From Glebionis coronaria (lineage: Eukaryota; Streptophyta; Magnoliopsida; Asterales; Asteraceae): a stretch of DNA of 64,000 nt. The DNA lies in NCBI GenBank assembly GCA_025667525.1, contig JANFOE010000057.1, forward strand, positions 868,001 through 932,000, in the 5' to 3' direction. Position 1 is the first letter of the stretch. The number at the start of each line of letters is the position of its first letter. Below, in pieces: positions 1 through 12,325 of this stretch. The notes beneath the pieces are model-generated. The model saw only the letters and a program-made list of their open reading frames with translations, did not search any database and was not told the origin of the DNA. Both the position numbers and the translations under genes were made by a program.

Positions 1-1064
1 GAGATTCCCACATGGAAGTGGGACAAAATCTCCATGGATTTCGTCATCAGACTTCCGCTTACTCAAAGTAGACATGATGCTATATGGGTCATAGTTGATC
101 GTTTAACCAAGTCAGCTAAGTTTCTTCCAATTCGCAAGGACTTCTCAGTCAGAAAATTGGCAGATATATTCCTTAAGGATATCATACGAATACATGGAAC
201 TCCTTCAGACATTATATTAGATCATGATCCGCGTTTCACGTCTAAATTATGGAAGGGTATGTAGAAAGCTTGGGGCACTAAACTTAATCTTAGCACTGCC
301 TTTCATCCTCAATCGATGGTCAATTGGAGCATACGATTCAAACCTTAGAAGACATGTTGCGGACTTGTGCACTGGTATGGTAAGGAAGTTGGGACGACTA
401 GATATGTTTGGTAGAGTTTGCCTACAACAATAGTTGGCATGCAAGTGTTAAATGTGCACCATTTGAGATGCTTTATGGCAGAATGTGTCGTGCTCTAATC
501 TGTTGGGATCAAGTTGGAGAACGAATCCTTGAAGGACCAGAAATGATAGAGGTGACCAATGAAAAGGTTATCGCCAAGGTGAAGCTATAGGAAGCTCGTG
601 CTCGACAGAAGAGCTATGCTGATAAACATACTAGAGATATATCGTTTAATATCGGAGATGATGTTTTCCTTAAAGTATCACCAGCACGTTGTGTTAAGCA
701 TTTTGGACTCAAGGGCAAGCTCAATCCCCGCTTTATCGGACTGTTTGAAATTCTTGAACGTGTCGGTGAAGTATCATATCGTCTAGCTTTACCTCCCCAG
801 CTATCTCATGTGCATGATGTATTCCATGTATCCCTACTCAGAGGTTACAACTACCATCCATTGCATAAAATTACGTATCCATTCGAGCAGATTCGAGAGG
901 ATCTTTCATATATCGAGGAACCCAAGAAAGTTATCGATCGCCAAGAACGAGTCATGAGGAGAAAGATGATTTCATTCGTTAAAATCCTCTGGAGGGATCA
1001 TACCGAGCGGGAAGCCACTTTGGAAACGGAGGATTCTATCCGGACTTCTTACCCTCATTTTTAG
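1..1064 (+). pseudogene. gypsy pol 3' end: integrase core and C-terminal (chromodomain-type) region, broken
   Basis: Bases 1-264 are one open frame covering the start of the integrase catalytic core: a WKWDKISMDF block, WVIVDRLTKSAKF, and a block around LDHDPRFTS that holds the second catalytic Asp position. A stop at 262-264 and frameshifts around 300-410 destroy the segment that should carry the catalytic Glu (the family's HPQTDGQSE block). From 408 to 1064 the frame is open except for one TAG at 588-590. It shows FAYNNSWHASV, then the GDDVFLKVSP and GLKGKLNPRFIG blocks of the integrase C-terminus, VFHVSLLRGY, and a terminal KILWRDH...EATLE...YPHF block like the chromodomain-type tail of Tekay elements. 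It cannot make a working integrase. The rest of pol lies left of the window. Confidence 0.85.
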
Positions 1065-1180
1065 TTTTGACTCGGGTGTGTCATTTCAGCTACACGCCTT
1101 TCCAGTTTTTATGTCATTTCAACGTTTAGCATCTTGTTAGCTTATCGTAACTCTAATTAGAGGATGAATAGTTCTTTTAG

Positions 1181-1190
1181 AGGGGAAAAG
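1181..1190 (+). other. polypurine tract of element F
   Basis: AGGGGAAAAG lies directly before the TGTAAAACCC start of the 3' LTR and 117 bp after the pol stop, the normal place for the plus-strand priming site of reverse transcription. Confidence 0.75.
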
Positions 1191-1203
1191 TTGTAAAACC
1201 CGC

Positions 1204-4200
1204 TGATTGTAGTGTTTTACTACCCTTTAGGAAAAGAGAGTAAATAGGGAAAAGTATTAAGTGTACGTTTAGGAAAACGTAAACACTAATGACCCTTATG
1301 ATATGAAAGTTCGTTTCCCAAGGAGGTATATGTGTGTGACTAAGATGTAAAAGATTTGAGATTAATATTTGGTTTAGAAGGGGATGAGAAAAGAAGATGA
1401 CGAAGACGTAAAAATTACTACTAGAAAGTTAAAACGTAAAACCTTAAAAACTACAAAAATAAAAATTAGTTCTAAAAATTACCAAAAATTCACCAAAAAT
1501 CAAAATTAATAAACTAAGAGTTTACCAATGATCAAAACTTTTTCAAACCTTTTAAATAATTAAATATTCAAAATTTAAATGCTAATTAAAGCCCTAAAAA
1601 TCAACTAAATTATTAAAAAGCCGAAATAAAGATTTTTCAATTGGTAAACCTCTAAAATAACCTAAAAAGATTAAAAACTATTTTTAGAAAATTTTAAACT
1701 AATAAAAACTATTTAACATGATTTAAAAACTATTAAAACCTAAAATAATTATAAAAATTAATCTAAAAGTGATAAAATTATTCTAAAAGTTGCTAAATTC
1801 CTATTTTAATGTATTAAGAAAAATGTAAAAAGTTGGAAAATGTGAAATTTGAAAAATAATAATAAAATAATATTAAAATAATATTAAAAATCCAAAAATT
1901 ATAAAAAATTCTAAAAACTTGCAAACTAGTTTATATTAACCTAAATAATCAGAAAATCAAAGTGATATGACCAGAATACCCCTATTGGGCCCTCAAATGG
2001 GCCAAAACCAAAAACAGTCAAACCAAATGGGCTTTTGGGCCCAAAAAGTCAAACTTGGCCCAATTGACTTGGAAAAGCCTATCTGACTCAAAATTTAATT
2101 CTAAGAACAAAACTCTAAAGGCCCAAAAGCTGAATGTGAGCTTATCACAGCTTATTAAGCACACAGCTTATTCTTATTGGGCTTTTCAGCCCATTAAGCA
2201 ATAAGCCAATGCCATAAGCTCTAATTTGACACACAACCTTCTTTTGGGATGCTTATGAGATCTGTAAAAAGAAATTTTGAAAAAGCACACTCAATAAGCC
2301 AGAAATAAGCAAAGTAAAAATTCACTAAAAGACAAAGTAGTCGGGTTTGAGATTTAGGGCACCTCAGAAGCTCTAGTTTGTTGCAAAAGCTCACAAATAG
2401 CTTAACTAAGAATAATCAATCAAGAAAATCACAAAAAGCCAAGTAGAATAAGCTGTATGAGCAAATAAGCTGGCTGAAAAAGCCAAATAAGCTAGTTTTC
2501 TAGCAAAAGCTTAACCAAAAGACTTGTAAACTTCTAGATATGATATTAAGCTAAGAAAAATGATTTCTATTACAAAAGATAAGTTGTTGCATGTGCCAAT
2601 AAGCAGTTCTAAAAAATAAGCCAATAAGTGCTTATTTGACCAAAAGTCAAAGTACTCCAAAATGCACCAAATGATCAGGAATGGTGCAAGGGCTTGTTAT
2701 AAGCAAATTTTGTGAAGGACTCAAGGAGGAGGCCTTGTGAATCAAGAGGTCAGTTGACCTTTTGATGACAGATTATGGCAATAAGGGCTTAATAAGCCAG
2801 TTAGCTTATAAGCCAGATTCAAAGCACACCAAATAGCAAAATCCAATCACAAGCAGCACATAAACAAGTTCCAAGCAGCAAAATCACAAGGCATACACTA
2901 GGATAACAAATGCAAGCACAAATTGGGGTGGTCACTTTGCTGATGCAAATGACCACTTCAACAACTTTTGATAAGCTATAAAATCCACAATAAGCCACCA
3001 AATTCAACAACCAGACAACCAATAGATAGCTTATCACCTAAACTCTTCCCAAACCTGATTTCAGACCTTAGATCCAACAAACAAAGAAGTTATTGGATCT
3101 GATGTGTTTGACCAATTTCAAAACCACTTTTATCAGATTTTTGCAAAACTTCAAATCTCTTTTCCAAACTTTCAGAAAGTAAACCAATGACTAAAACTTG
3201 TATATTAGGACTTGTTTAGACCTCCCAAAACCTAAGAACCAAGGGCACAAGGCCACAAGGCCTTATGAACCAGTAATCCCAAACAACCCTTAATCAAGTA
3301 CTTTTCAAACAAACTTCTTAATCCTTCAAACAACCTACTGATTTTAATGATCAAATAGCTATACTAGGTGACAACTAAAAGATACTAACCATAAAACACA
3401 AAGCACAAACACAAGAACTCCAAATCACATACCAAAGTACAAAATAAGCATAAACATGAAATTTTGAGAGGAATCTTAACAAGAGGTTATACCTGCCTTC
3501 CACAACATCCTAGGAAGGCCAGCTATGCTCCTTGGACCTTGTTCAACAACTAGAACAAGACCAAGGTACTTCAATAAGAAAGATGATGAATGCCTTGGTT
3601 GATGTTTCAAAGTAGAAACTCAAGGACTTGATGTCTTCAACACAAGCAACAAACAACTCAACCAAGGGCTCTAATCCCTTTACAAGCTTGGTGTCAACAA
3701 GCTTGCAAGAGCTTATAGCTTATGGTTAAGGGTTAGTACACAAAAATAAGCAAAATCAGAACCTTCTTTCAAGCTTTTTCAAACTTGAAAAGACCTTACC
3801 AAACATAAACGTCCTTGATCCAAAAGGTTCAAGCACACTTATAACAATCAATGGAACTCAGAATCACCCTTTAAACAACACCAACTTTCAAAAACATAAA
3901 AAGGAATTACAATTTTCTCAAAATACCAACTTTTATAAATTTTAAAAAGGAATTACAATGTTTAAAAAGTAAGACTGGAACAAAGGGACTCTCACATATT
4001 GAGGTCTCCTTTTATAGGCAAATGCCAGGCTACACTATTCACAAACCCTAGAAGTGAATTCTCTAAAATGCCTTTAAGTTCTTCTAGACGTTTTCTGCAT
4101 TTGAGCTGTCCAAGTTGATCAAGGCTGTTCATTTTAGCTTTGGAATGAAGCAAGGATCCTAGGCTGTTGATTTTGACACGTCAGATTACTTGTAGAGTAA

Positions 4201-5073
4201 GTTGCATTCTCATTGGTTAAACGGGAATTGGGGGTGGGGTCCATTATGAGTGGGAGTGAGGGTTTTGAGGTTGCGATGGTTTTCTGCATGTGTGAATCAC
4301 ACATGTGCAAAGGTAATTGCAAATTACCCTAAGTTTAAGTGGTGTAAATTCTGGGTGGGTAAAAGGTGAATAGTAATACTTTTGATCCGAAATTGGGGGA
4401 AGTTGTGGTGTTTGGCACAATTTCCATGTTTGAATGTTTCAGTGTACACATTTGGCCCTTATTCTTCTCCTTTTCTTTCATTTGTGTTTTAAAACGTGTC
4501 AGCGCCCATTTCCTTTGTAACAACTTTCAAGACTTTACAATTTTGGCACAAAACTTCCCAATAAGGTTTATAAGGGTTATTTTTGCCATTTTGAGATATT
4601 TCAAGGGCTGATCTTGGACATTCTTGATCTTCAAAGGTCTTCATTGTATCTTTGGCTTGATGAGGGACCATAATTGACAATTTGGAATTGTTGAGGGACC
4701 AATCTTGCCATTTCTTCAAAGTTGAAGGACCTTTTGTGTAATTTTGACAAACTTAAAGGACCAAACTTGTAATTATCAATATACAAGGGTTTTAAGTAGC
4801 ATTTCTTCAATAAATGAGGATTAATCTTGTATGTCTTCAAGTCTTCAAGGGTTTTTGTTGAATATTCCATGAATTAGGGCCCGGTTCTTTGTACGGCTTC
4901 GTTTCTCGTGTCCGTTTTTTATTATATCTTGTGATCTTTTGTCTTTTTCACGATATCCATACCTAGAATACACAAGTAAACAAACACAAGCATATATATG
5001 GTATTTTATGACATTTTTATGCATTTAAAGCCCGAAAAGAACGATGAGATCATGTATAAATGCCATCTCATCA
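1204..5073. repeat. 3.87-kb TG...CA insertion in LTR F, probably a long solo LTR
   Basis: The insert begins TGATTGTAGTG and ends TGCCATCTCATCA. CCCGC occurs immediately on both sides (1199-1203 and 5074-5078), a perfect 5-bp TSD. Removing insert and one TSD copy joins TGTAAAACCCGC to TCTAAAAATCC as a plausible LTR start. It is AT-rich with no coding sequence I recognise, no primer-binding site and no internal repeat pair, so a solo LTR is likeliest. A non-coding miniature element is possible. Both ends can fold: GTAGT/ACTAC at 1208-1222 and GATGAGAT/ATCTCATC at 5043-5072. The section 2100-2850 is full of short AATAAGC/AGCTTATT words. Orientation is unknown. Confidence 0.65.
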
Positions 5074-5700
5074 CCCGCTCTAAAAATCCTACGATCATTT
5101 AATGCACGAAGTTGCCGTTATATTTAAAACTTATAATTAATTAATATACGCCATGTATCATGAACATTTAATACGAATACTATGTATATTATATAATTAT
5201 CATAAGTATTATGTACATAAACACGAATATTAATATACGATAAGTATGTACGTACGATATTAAGAAAACGTTCAAGTAACGAAAGCACGATAATTAAAAC
5301 GTATTTACACAATAAATATTAAACAAGAAAAAAAAACACTGAAAGTATAAGGGGGTGTTTGTCCGCCTGTTTTAAGAGAGAAAAAGGAAGAACCGGGCCT
5401 TGGCCCATTCCCATTTACAAATTGTATGTTTAATAGAAACACAGAGGTTTTCATTAAACATTCTTTTTACAAAAATCAAACCCTAGCCTCCTCCTTTTGT
5501 CTCTCTAGCCGTGGCACCCTAAGCACACCAAGGGGAATTCATTGTTGATTTTGGTTGATTCTTTTTACAGTATTGTGTTCGTTCCTATACCCTTTTCCAC
5601 ACATACGGTATCCTTGATTCTCTAATCTTTTTATTTATTTTTTTATATGTTTATAGATATTTAAAAACAAGTATGAAAACATGCTTAATAAAAATATTGA

Positions 5701-6091
5701 CTAAGAGATCAAGCATAATATGGCATGGGGTTTGGGTACACGCGAACCGAGACCAGGGTTGGTCTCTATGGCGGTTCGGGACCAACGGCCACACCACCAA
5801 AGTGGTTGGTGTTGGTGGTTCATGGCAGCCGAGACACCACACCCCCGCAAGGGGGCTGTGGCTTTGGTTCGAAAGGCAACTGAGACCCCAAGGGTGCTCG
5901 GCGTTGGTTCTTGGGCAGCAAGGGGACCCCAGCCGAAGTTGGGGTTGTGCTGATTTGATCCCAGCCGCGAAGCCGAGAGCTTCGGCTCTCGGTGTAGGGC
6001 CGTGGTTTGGAAGGGACGCGACCTCGTGGGTGACGGCTTTCGAGTCGTGGTGCTCGGGTGTCGGGTCTCGGGATTTTGGTTCAGGAACTTA
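5701..6091. other. GC-rich island within LTR F
   Basis: About 390 bp of strongly G/C-rich sequence interrupts otherwise very AT-rich LTR. It follows an AAACCCTAGCC leader-like stretch by about 200 bp, so it may be transcribed leader of the LTR (inference). It has many GGT/TGG and CGGG/CCCGA words and a perfect hairpin at 5973-5992. A 139-codon plus-strand frame spans it, but its composition simply reflects GC content and it matches no protein family I know. Confidence 0.5.
5973..5992 (+). other. perfect 8-bp hairpin with TTCG loop
   Basis: CCGAGAGC, loop TTCG, GCTCTCGG: eight GC-rich pairs closed by C-G around TTCG. In a plus-strand transcript, the sense of element F, this is the unusually stable C(UUCG)G tetraloop class. 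Function is not known here. Confidence 0.8.
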
Positions 6092-6519
6092 ACATTTTCA
6101 GATACACGTAATTAAACCAATCATGTAAATTATGTTATGTTAGGATTTAATTAATTGATTTGTTAATTAATTTGGTTTAATTAAAACAAAAACATATGTT
6201 ATGTTTATTTAATTAAAACTATGATAAAATATTTATGTATATTTAATTAAATAAACTTAGGCTATAATAATTAAAGTGTTTAATTATTCATGAACATGGA
6301 TTTAATTAATTAAAACTTAGCTTAAATTAATTAATATCTTTTATGGTAAAGTTTAATAACGTGTATTATGTAATATTATTAATTAATAATAAACTTATAA
6401 TAACATGACATGATATTATTAATTAATAATAAGCCAAGTATTAATTACTTATTAAACTTTATAATATAATAATACATGCTATAAAATATGCATATAATTA
6501 TATATGAAAATATAACTAT

Positions 6520-6850
6520 TTATGGAAGTATATTATTTTAGACAACATGATAAATATGGTAATATTATATTTATGGTAATATACTAAATATGGTAATATT
6601 ATATTTATGGTAATATACTAAATATGGTAACATGCTATTTATGGTAATATGTTAAATATGGTAATATACTATTTATAGAAACATGCTAAATATTGAAACT
6701 TTCTGTTTTTGAAAACTTACTAATTATGGAAACTTTCTATTTTTAGAAATTATTATTTAAGGAAACTTGCTATTTAAGGAAACTTACTATTTTTGGGAGG
6801 TTACTATATATGGAAACCTGCTATTTTTAGAAAGTTACTATTTATGTTAT
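6520..6850. repeat. degenerate short tandem array in LTR F
   Basis: Repeated units of roughly 11-25 bp with the words TATGGTAATAT, ACTAAATATGG and GGAAACTT/ACTATTT. The same array occurs in inverted orientation in LTR A at about 47960-48260, so it is an ancestral part of this LTR family, not a local expansion. Confidence 0.7.
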
Positions 6851-7522
6851 AACAAGTATAACAACACTTAAAACATGATACACATGAATCTAAAACAAAT
6901 GAAACTATGAAACACATTATTAAAATATAAACTAATAAGACAAGACAAGAACAAGTATAATAAGTATGAACATATCAAATCATAATAGCAAGTATGTATA
7001 ATTAAGATGGACTCTTATTCATTCCATTCATTATGTAGCTATTGTGAATTCGAAGTTATCGTCTACGTTCGTTTTCGTCTTCATTTACTGGGCATAAGGT
7101 ATGGATATTCCGTCCTTCAGTAAGGACATCTTTCTTCCTATATTTGGATTTCCCCGTTTACAGCCATCTGTTTTTCCCTAGTAGTTTAAGTGTCTTAAAC
7201 ACATCAGTATATGTATGATTATTTTAGATTGCCTGCGCTATATACATGCATGCTAGTTTCACCTAGTAATAGGGGTTCCATAACCATAGCACCGGAGGTA
7301 CTAGTGTTATGACTCTTCTGCGGTGAGAGTGATTGCTCGCAGCGTCCCTTTATAGTTTTGGCCAGTATTATTATTTATCATGTGGGGCGATTTGGTGCAT
7401 CCTAGGACAGGTAGTATTATTTCATGGTAATTGCGGTGTGTGCCTTGCATCCGTTACACGAGCTGACCCCTCCACTCATTTTATATATTAATTAGAGGCA
7501 GCCCTTCTAATTGCATGACGAG

Positions 7523-9110
7523 TGATAACGCCCAAATCCTACATGTTTTGGGGAGCGTTATCCGTACTATTTTACATGTATATTGGTTATTTCTACAATG
7601 CTTTTGTGCATATTTGTGCCAAAATTTGTTTGCAAGTCTTTGTGTATCCAATTGCAGGAATGAAGTATAAAGTAATGCAAATGTGTAGTTTAGTACGAGT
7701 ACGAAGAATCCTAGTCAAATTTCAAGACCGGTGTACAAGTTACAAGCCATTGTAGATCTATTTCGGGTGCAAGAACAAGTGCTTTCAAGAAGTACACAAG
7801 TCACACAACTTGAAATTTACCACCAACAGAATTCAAGTTGTCACCAACATTTCTGAAAGTTGCCACTGGCGGAATCAACTTTACCACCTACTTTTGTGTT
7901 GGCAGAATTTTTCCTACATACATGCAACCTTTAGGAGAACACACAAGAATATAAAAGAAGGTTCTAGACTTCCTTTGGCTCCAAGCATAAGCCTTAGCCT
8001 CCAAGCCATGCATTCACTCCATGCCTTTAATTTTGTCAACAAAATAAGACCTATGGGGTCACAACTTTCATAACACTTCTCATTACTCATTCATAACAAT
8101 CACTTTGGTTATTATACCATCACATAAACTCTCTCAACCTTGTACAAAATTCCATTCCCGAATTTGAGCAAGGTGGTGAGAGAAAAGTCACTTTTGGAGT
8201 CCAAAAAGCAAAGTTAACACCACGAAACTCTTAGGGATCATTACCCTAATCATTAGCAACATATTTTCACTTTGTATGGCTCTTGGTTATAATTTGTAAG
8301 ACTATTTTTTCTGAGTTTATTTCATTGTTCATCATGAGTAGCTAATTCTCATTCTACACTTGGTAGGATGATGTTTGTGGTATGAAGTAGTGGTTGTGAT
8401 TGTGATTTATGTTTATTTCAATTTCAAACTTGCCTATGAACCATTGGTACTTATGTTTCATGTGACAATTGTTATCAAAAATTAATATGTTGATAAATAT
8501 TTCATATGTCGAAAGGGTTATTTTTTTTTATCAACAAGTCATAGCCAGTGTATCTATTATTGACTATCTTTTGTATTGATCATTTCTTAAGAAGTTTTGA
8601 TTATCAAGAAACATAATTATAAGTGTTAGAAAATTCATGAAACGACCATGAATCGAATGAGTTGAAATTAGAATAAGTCTTGAATTGAGTGATTGAGTCT
8701 AATGCTTGTTTTCTTTAACCAAATTCTTGACGAAGATTGAAGCTTTTGAAAACAACAGATTGGATTAACCATCTAATTATCATAATCGTATATATGTTGT
8801 CATGTCTTCACAATCATACCACAACAGATGCCCAAACTAGTCTTTACCAAGTGTTATGTTTAATCTTATTGTTAATCTCATCATTTTTACTTGTTATTAT
8901 TTGTTTACAATTTGCTACAATCAAAAGATTATAATATATTTTTGAATGATGATAGGTTTTCCAAATCCTCGTAAATGATCTCGGTATGACCACATAAAAG
9001 CTAAACACAAACGAACGGGTCATACTTGCCCGAGCGTTTTTATTCAATCCGGTAATTCGTGTTTATGAATATAAAACTTGTTTCAATCCAACCACGAACG
9101 GAGCGCATCA
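7523..9110. repeat. solo LTR, 1588 bp, with perfect TSD
   Basis: It starts TGATAACGCCC and ends GAGCGCATCA, flanked on both sides by ACGAG (7518-7522 and 9111-9115). The related LTR A reads straight through the matching site near 11815-11825 without any insert, which confirms both edges. There are no coding remnants, primer-binding site or polypurine tract inside, so this is a solo LTR left by LTR-LTR recombination. The superfamily is not determinable by eye, and the small open frames inside are not convincing. Confidence 0.85.
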
Positions 9111-9685
9111 ACGAGGTCACCCCTCCAAGTATTCATGCACGTGGATATAACATGACCTATATGGGCTCTCGGCATATTTAAAATACAGATTTTCAAGATA
9201 AACTAAAGATAAGTATTTTCAGAAATATAAACTATTATTATGAACTTAAACTAGGTTTTCTAGAACATACATTTATTTCACTGTTATTTTATTCATTTCA
9301 TCCCATTACTTGCTTATGTTTATGGTTTACATTCTATGTTATATATTCGCACACTGAGCGTATTGCTCAGCCGTATTTCTCTTTCCATGTCCCAATACGG
9401 CAGGTACTAAAGGGAAAATCTAGGAATCCAAGAGTACGTTCATGGAATGAGGCGCCAACTTTCTTTCATTCTTTTATGCATTTATATACTTTTGCTTTGT
9501 TGGACATTGTTTAGTCCTTTCCTTACATTCTATACTTATGCATTTCGTGTGTGGAGCTTATGTGGATCCGATGTTTGTTTCTAGATTTTTTATGGTCATT
9601 TAATGTTTTAGACATTGCCTTGTATTCTTTGATGATATGCCATAGTTATCCTGTGATATTCCATTTATCAAAATGGGGTGTTACA

Positions 9686-10909
9686 CAAGTAGTGCAAATA
9701 GGATGGATATAACCTCCAGGAGGTACCCTCGCTACCTGAGATCCTGTTTAAGAAGATATGCGTAAGACATGATTATTTGGGCATAAACATGACTGCACTG
9801 AAAGTTTAAGATATAATTGCAGATGAAGACGAGTTATTAGGCTACTGACCATAACATTCTGGTCACGCCCACTCACAGAGTTCCAGTTGTGATGCTGAGA
9901 TGTTAGCATGTATGACATACATCAACTTAACCAAAGAAAAGTTTAAAAATTTAGGGATATGTTGTTGTTGGAATAGCTGGCATTGCTACGGTAATTTTCA
10001 TTACCGTTACGCCTGTCTGATCCATATTGGTCATTAGTTTAACTCTACCCCTTGTTGTTCATTTGCTGAGTGGCCGATTGGGACCGATCTCCACGCTTCT
10101 GCCTGAAAGATACAATCGGATAGGACAACATATACAAATGAATGTATTGATTTGAATAAGATGGTAACGCTTGATGACTAAAATTTATACCTCTTTTCTT
10201 GACGAGCTGGCTCCTCATCGTCGTCTCTCTCATGGAGCATCTCCAAGCTACGTGCTGCATCTTCCACTTGTGACACATTGGTGAAAGTAGCACTAAGTAG
10301 TCGATCAGCAATCGAGGGGTAAAGATTCCAACGAAAGTGCTTCATTTGCTCCTCAGCTGTAACTGCTGCAGCGCCCAGAAATCCAGCTAACCTGAGGAAT
10401 CTCTACATAAAATTGGTACTGTTCTCACCAATTATCTAATGAATAGCATGGTAGTCCCTCTTATATCGTTCCTGTTCAGCTATTGGGAAGAACTGTTTAT
10501 AGAATAGCTTAGTGAACTGATTCCAAGTCAAAGCAGCCAACCATGCATCGCCTCAATTTGTCAGCTAGTATACTCTCCACCAAGCTAGTGCATCGCCTTC
10601 GAACTTGTAGCATGCCAAACGTGCCTTGTGCACTCCATCACATCCCATGGCATCAAAGATATTCTCCATGTGTGAGACCAAGTTTTCAGCATCAGATTGC
10701 ACCTCAGCTTTCTCAAACACCCGTGGCTTTTTCTTGGTGAATCTCTCCAGCCATGTGTGTAGAGTAACAGGTGAAGGAGGAGGATTGTTCTATTGACTAG
10801 GTCCAACTTGGAATTCAGCCTGAACTTCTGCTCGGATCTAAGGGAGAATGGTGTGGAGAGCTGCTCGGACAGCTGCAGCCAGTTCTTGATCATTTCGTGT
10901 GTTGACCAT
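9686..10909 (-). pseudogene. gypsy gag (Tekay/Del-like), broken
   Basis: Translation from an ATG at 10909 gives the typical start MVNTRN, an early alanine-rich region, then the retrotransposon gag core: segments such as EKAEVQSDAENLVSHMENIF, ARLACYKFEGDALAWW and FTKLFYKQFFPIAEQERYKR, then FLRLAGFLGAAAVTAEEQ. Stops occur within the first 40 codons, after the AWW block and several times later, so it is not functional. Gag normally forms the particle that packages element RNA. Near 9700-9760 a frame ends GGYIHPICTTC, which looks like the first half of the CCHC zinc knuckle; element F cuts in exactly there. Longer open frames in other phases here are shadows. Confidence 0.8.
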
Positions 10910-11231
10910 CTGACAGTTTGAAAGAGAAAAATGAAATGATTAATCTGATTAAAACATAGGATAACATAAAAGATGCATGAAGAGTTTATGAAGGCACAAC
11001 CAACGAAATCATCAATTGGCAATGGTGGACGCCTATGAGTCGGTCCACAAAACAAAATTCACAAAAATGCACATGCGACTAAATATGGTCAGTCCTGTAC
11101 CAACCATTACTTAGTCAAAAACTTAAGAAAATAATAATGCATGAAAAAAAATTAATTGTCAGTTTAAGAAGACTCTGGTGACTACCCACTGGTCACATGT
11201 CAATTTTAACAGCCTATAGGTCGAAACCTTG

Positions 11232-11243
11232 GCTCTGATACCA
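11232..11243 (-). other. primer-binding site of element A
   Basis: On the minus strand this reads TGGTATCAGAGC, the standard plant retrotransposon site complementary to the 3' end of initiator Met-tRNA. It lies 4 bp inside the LTR end at 11248. Confidence 0.9.
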
Positions 11244-12325
11244 TAATTGTAACATTCCACTTGGATAAGTGGACTGTTACATAGTAATTATGACGTGTCC
11301 ATCAAAGCATGCAAGGTAAATATCTAAAACATTAAATGACCATAAAGGAACCAGAAACAAACATGGGTTCCAAACATAAGCTCCACACACAATGCATAAG
11401 TAAAGAATGTATGAAAGGACTAAACAATGTCCAGCAAAGCAAAAGTATGTAAATGCATTAAAAGAAGTGAAGACAAGGGAGCCTTCATCCAAATGGACGT
11501 ACTATTGATAGTCCTAGCTTTGCCCTTTAGTACCTGCGATATTGGGGGCATGGAAAGAAAAATACGGCTGAGCAATACGCTCAGCCCCGTGCGGATATAT
11601 GACAATGAAATGAAATAGCATAAACATAAGAAAAGTATGAAATAGAAGTACAACGGAATAAGTGTAAGTCCTGGAAAACCTGGTGTATGTTTATAATCTA
11701 GTTTATATACTGAAAAGATTTATGTTTATCTTTATACTGAAAACTGTATTTTAAATATACCCGGAGCTCATATAGGTCATGAAGTATCAACCTGCATGAA
11801 TACTTAGAGGGGTGACCTCATCATGCAATTAGAGCGGTTGCGTCTAATTAAAATAGTCTGGGTGGATGGATCAGCTCCATGTAACGGATGTAAGGCACAC
11901 ACCACAATTACCATGTAATCTTGATATACTTGTCCTAGGATGCACCCATTCGCCCCACATGATAATAATAAAATATGACAAATAACTGAAAGGGACGCCG
12001 CGAGCAATCACTCTCACCGCGGAAGATTCATAACACCGGTGCCTCCGATGTTATGGTTATGGTACCTTCATAACTAGGTGGACCTGACATGCATGTATAT
12101 AGCTCAGGCTATCTAAAATATTAATCATATAATTACTGTTTAGTTTAAGTAAACTACTGGGGAAAACAGATGGCTGCAAACAGGGAAATCCTAAGTATAT
12201 GAAGAGAGTGTCCTTACTGAAGGACGGAATATCTATATCTTATGTCCAGTAATGAGGATGGAAATGAAAGTGGAAGATCACTCCGACTTCACGATAGCAA
12301 GATAATAAAAGGGACATTAATAAGT

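Larger units (their letters stand above)
1..9685 (+). mobile_element. Ty3/gypsy element F, 3' part (Tekay/Del-like chromovirus)
   Basis: Only the 3' end of this plus-strand LTR retrotransposon is in the window: decayed integrase and C-terminal chromodomain-type sequence, a polypurine tract, and a 3' LTR that ends GGGGTGTTACA at 9685. Two later TG...CA insertions inflate the LTR to 8.5 kb; without them it is about 3.0 kb. The sequence right of 9685 is minus-strand gag of a related element (A), so F inserted into A. The candidate TSD is CAAGT at 9686-9690; its partner is outside the window. Orientation comes from pol and the polypurine tract. The Tekay/Del assignment is by recognition of the integrase and C-terminal wording. 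Confidence 0.8.
1192..9685 (+). repeat. 3' LTR of element F, split by two insertions
   Basis: The LTR starts TGTAAAACCCGC at 1192, just after the polypurine tract, and ends GGGGTGTTACA at 9685; the ends are inverted repeats with one mismatch. Own sequence is 1192-1203, 5079-7522 and 9116-9685, about 3.0 kb. The inner part from about 6126 to 9685 matches, in inverted orientation, LTR A (11248-12320 plus 47811-48638). Shared anchors include a block around the polyT/AAACCCTAG leader side and the block near 7100 read in reverse near 12220. A run at 5470-5510 with AAACCCTAGCC resembles the start of plant element leaders and may be near the transcription start (inference). Confidence 0.75.

Noticed and set aside
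5673..6092. 139-codon plus-strand frame in LTR F
   Set aside because: It coincides with the GC-rich island, where stops are rare by composition. It shows Trp/Gly/Arg-rich nonsense with no domain.
6520..6850. Short tandem array considered as a centromeric satellite
   Set aside because: It occurs at the homologous place of LTR A in inverted form, so it is part of the LTR.
10585..11055. 156-codon minus frame near the primer-binding site of A
   Set aside because: Shadow of the gag remnant: the other phase gives recognisable gag blocks from the ATG at 10909.
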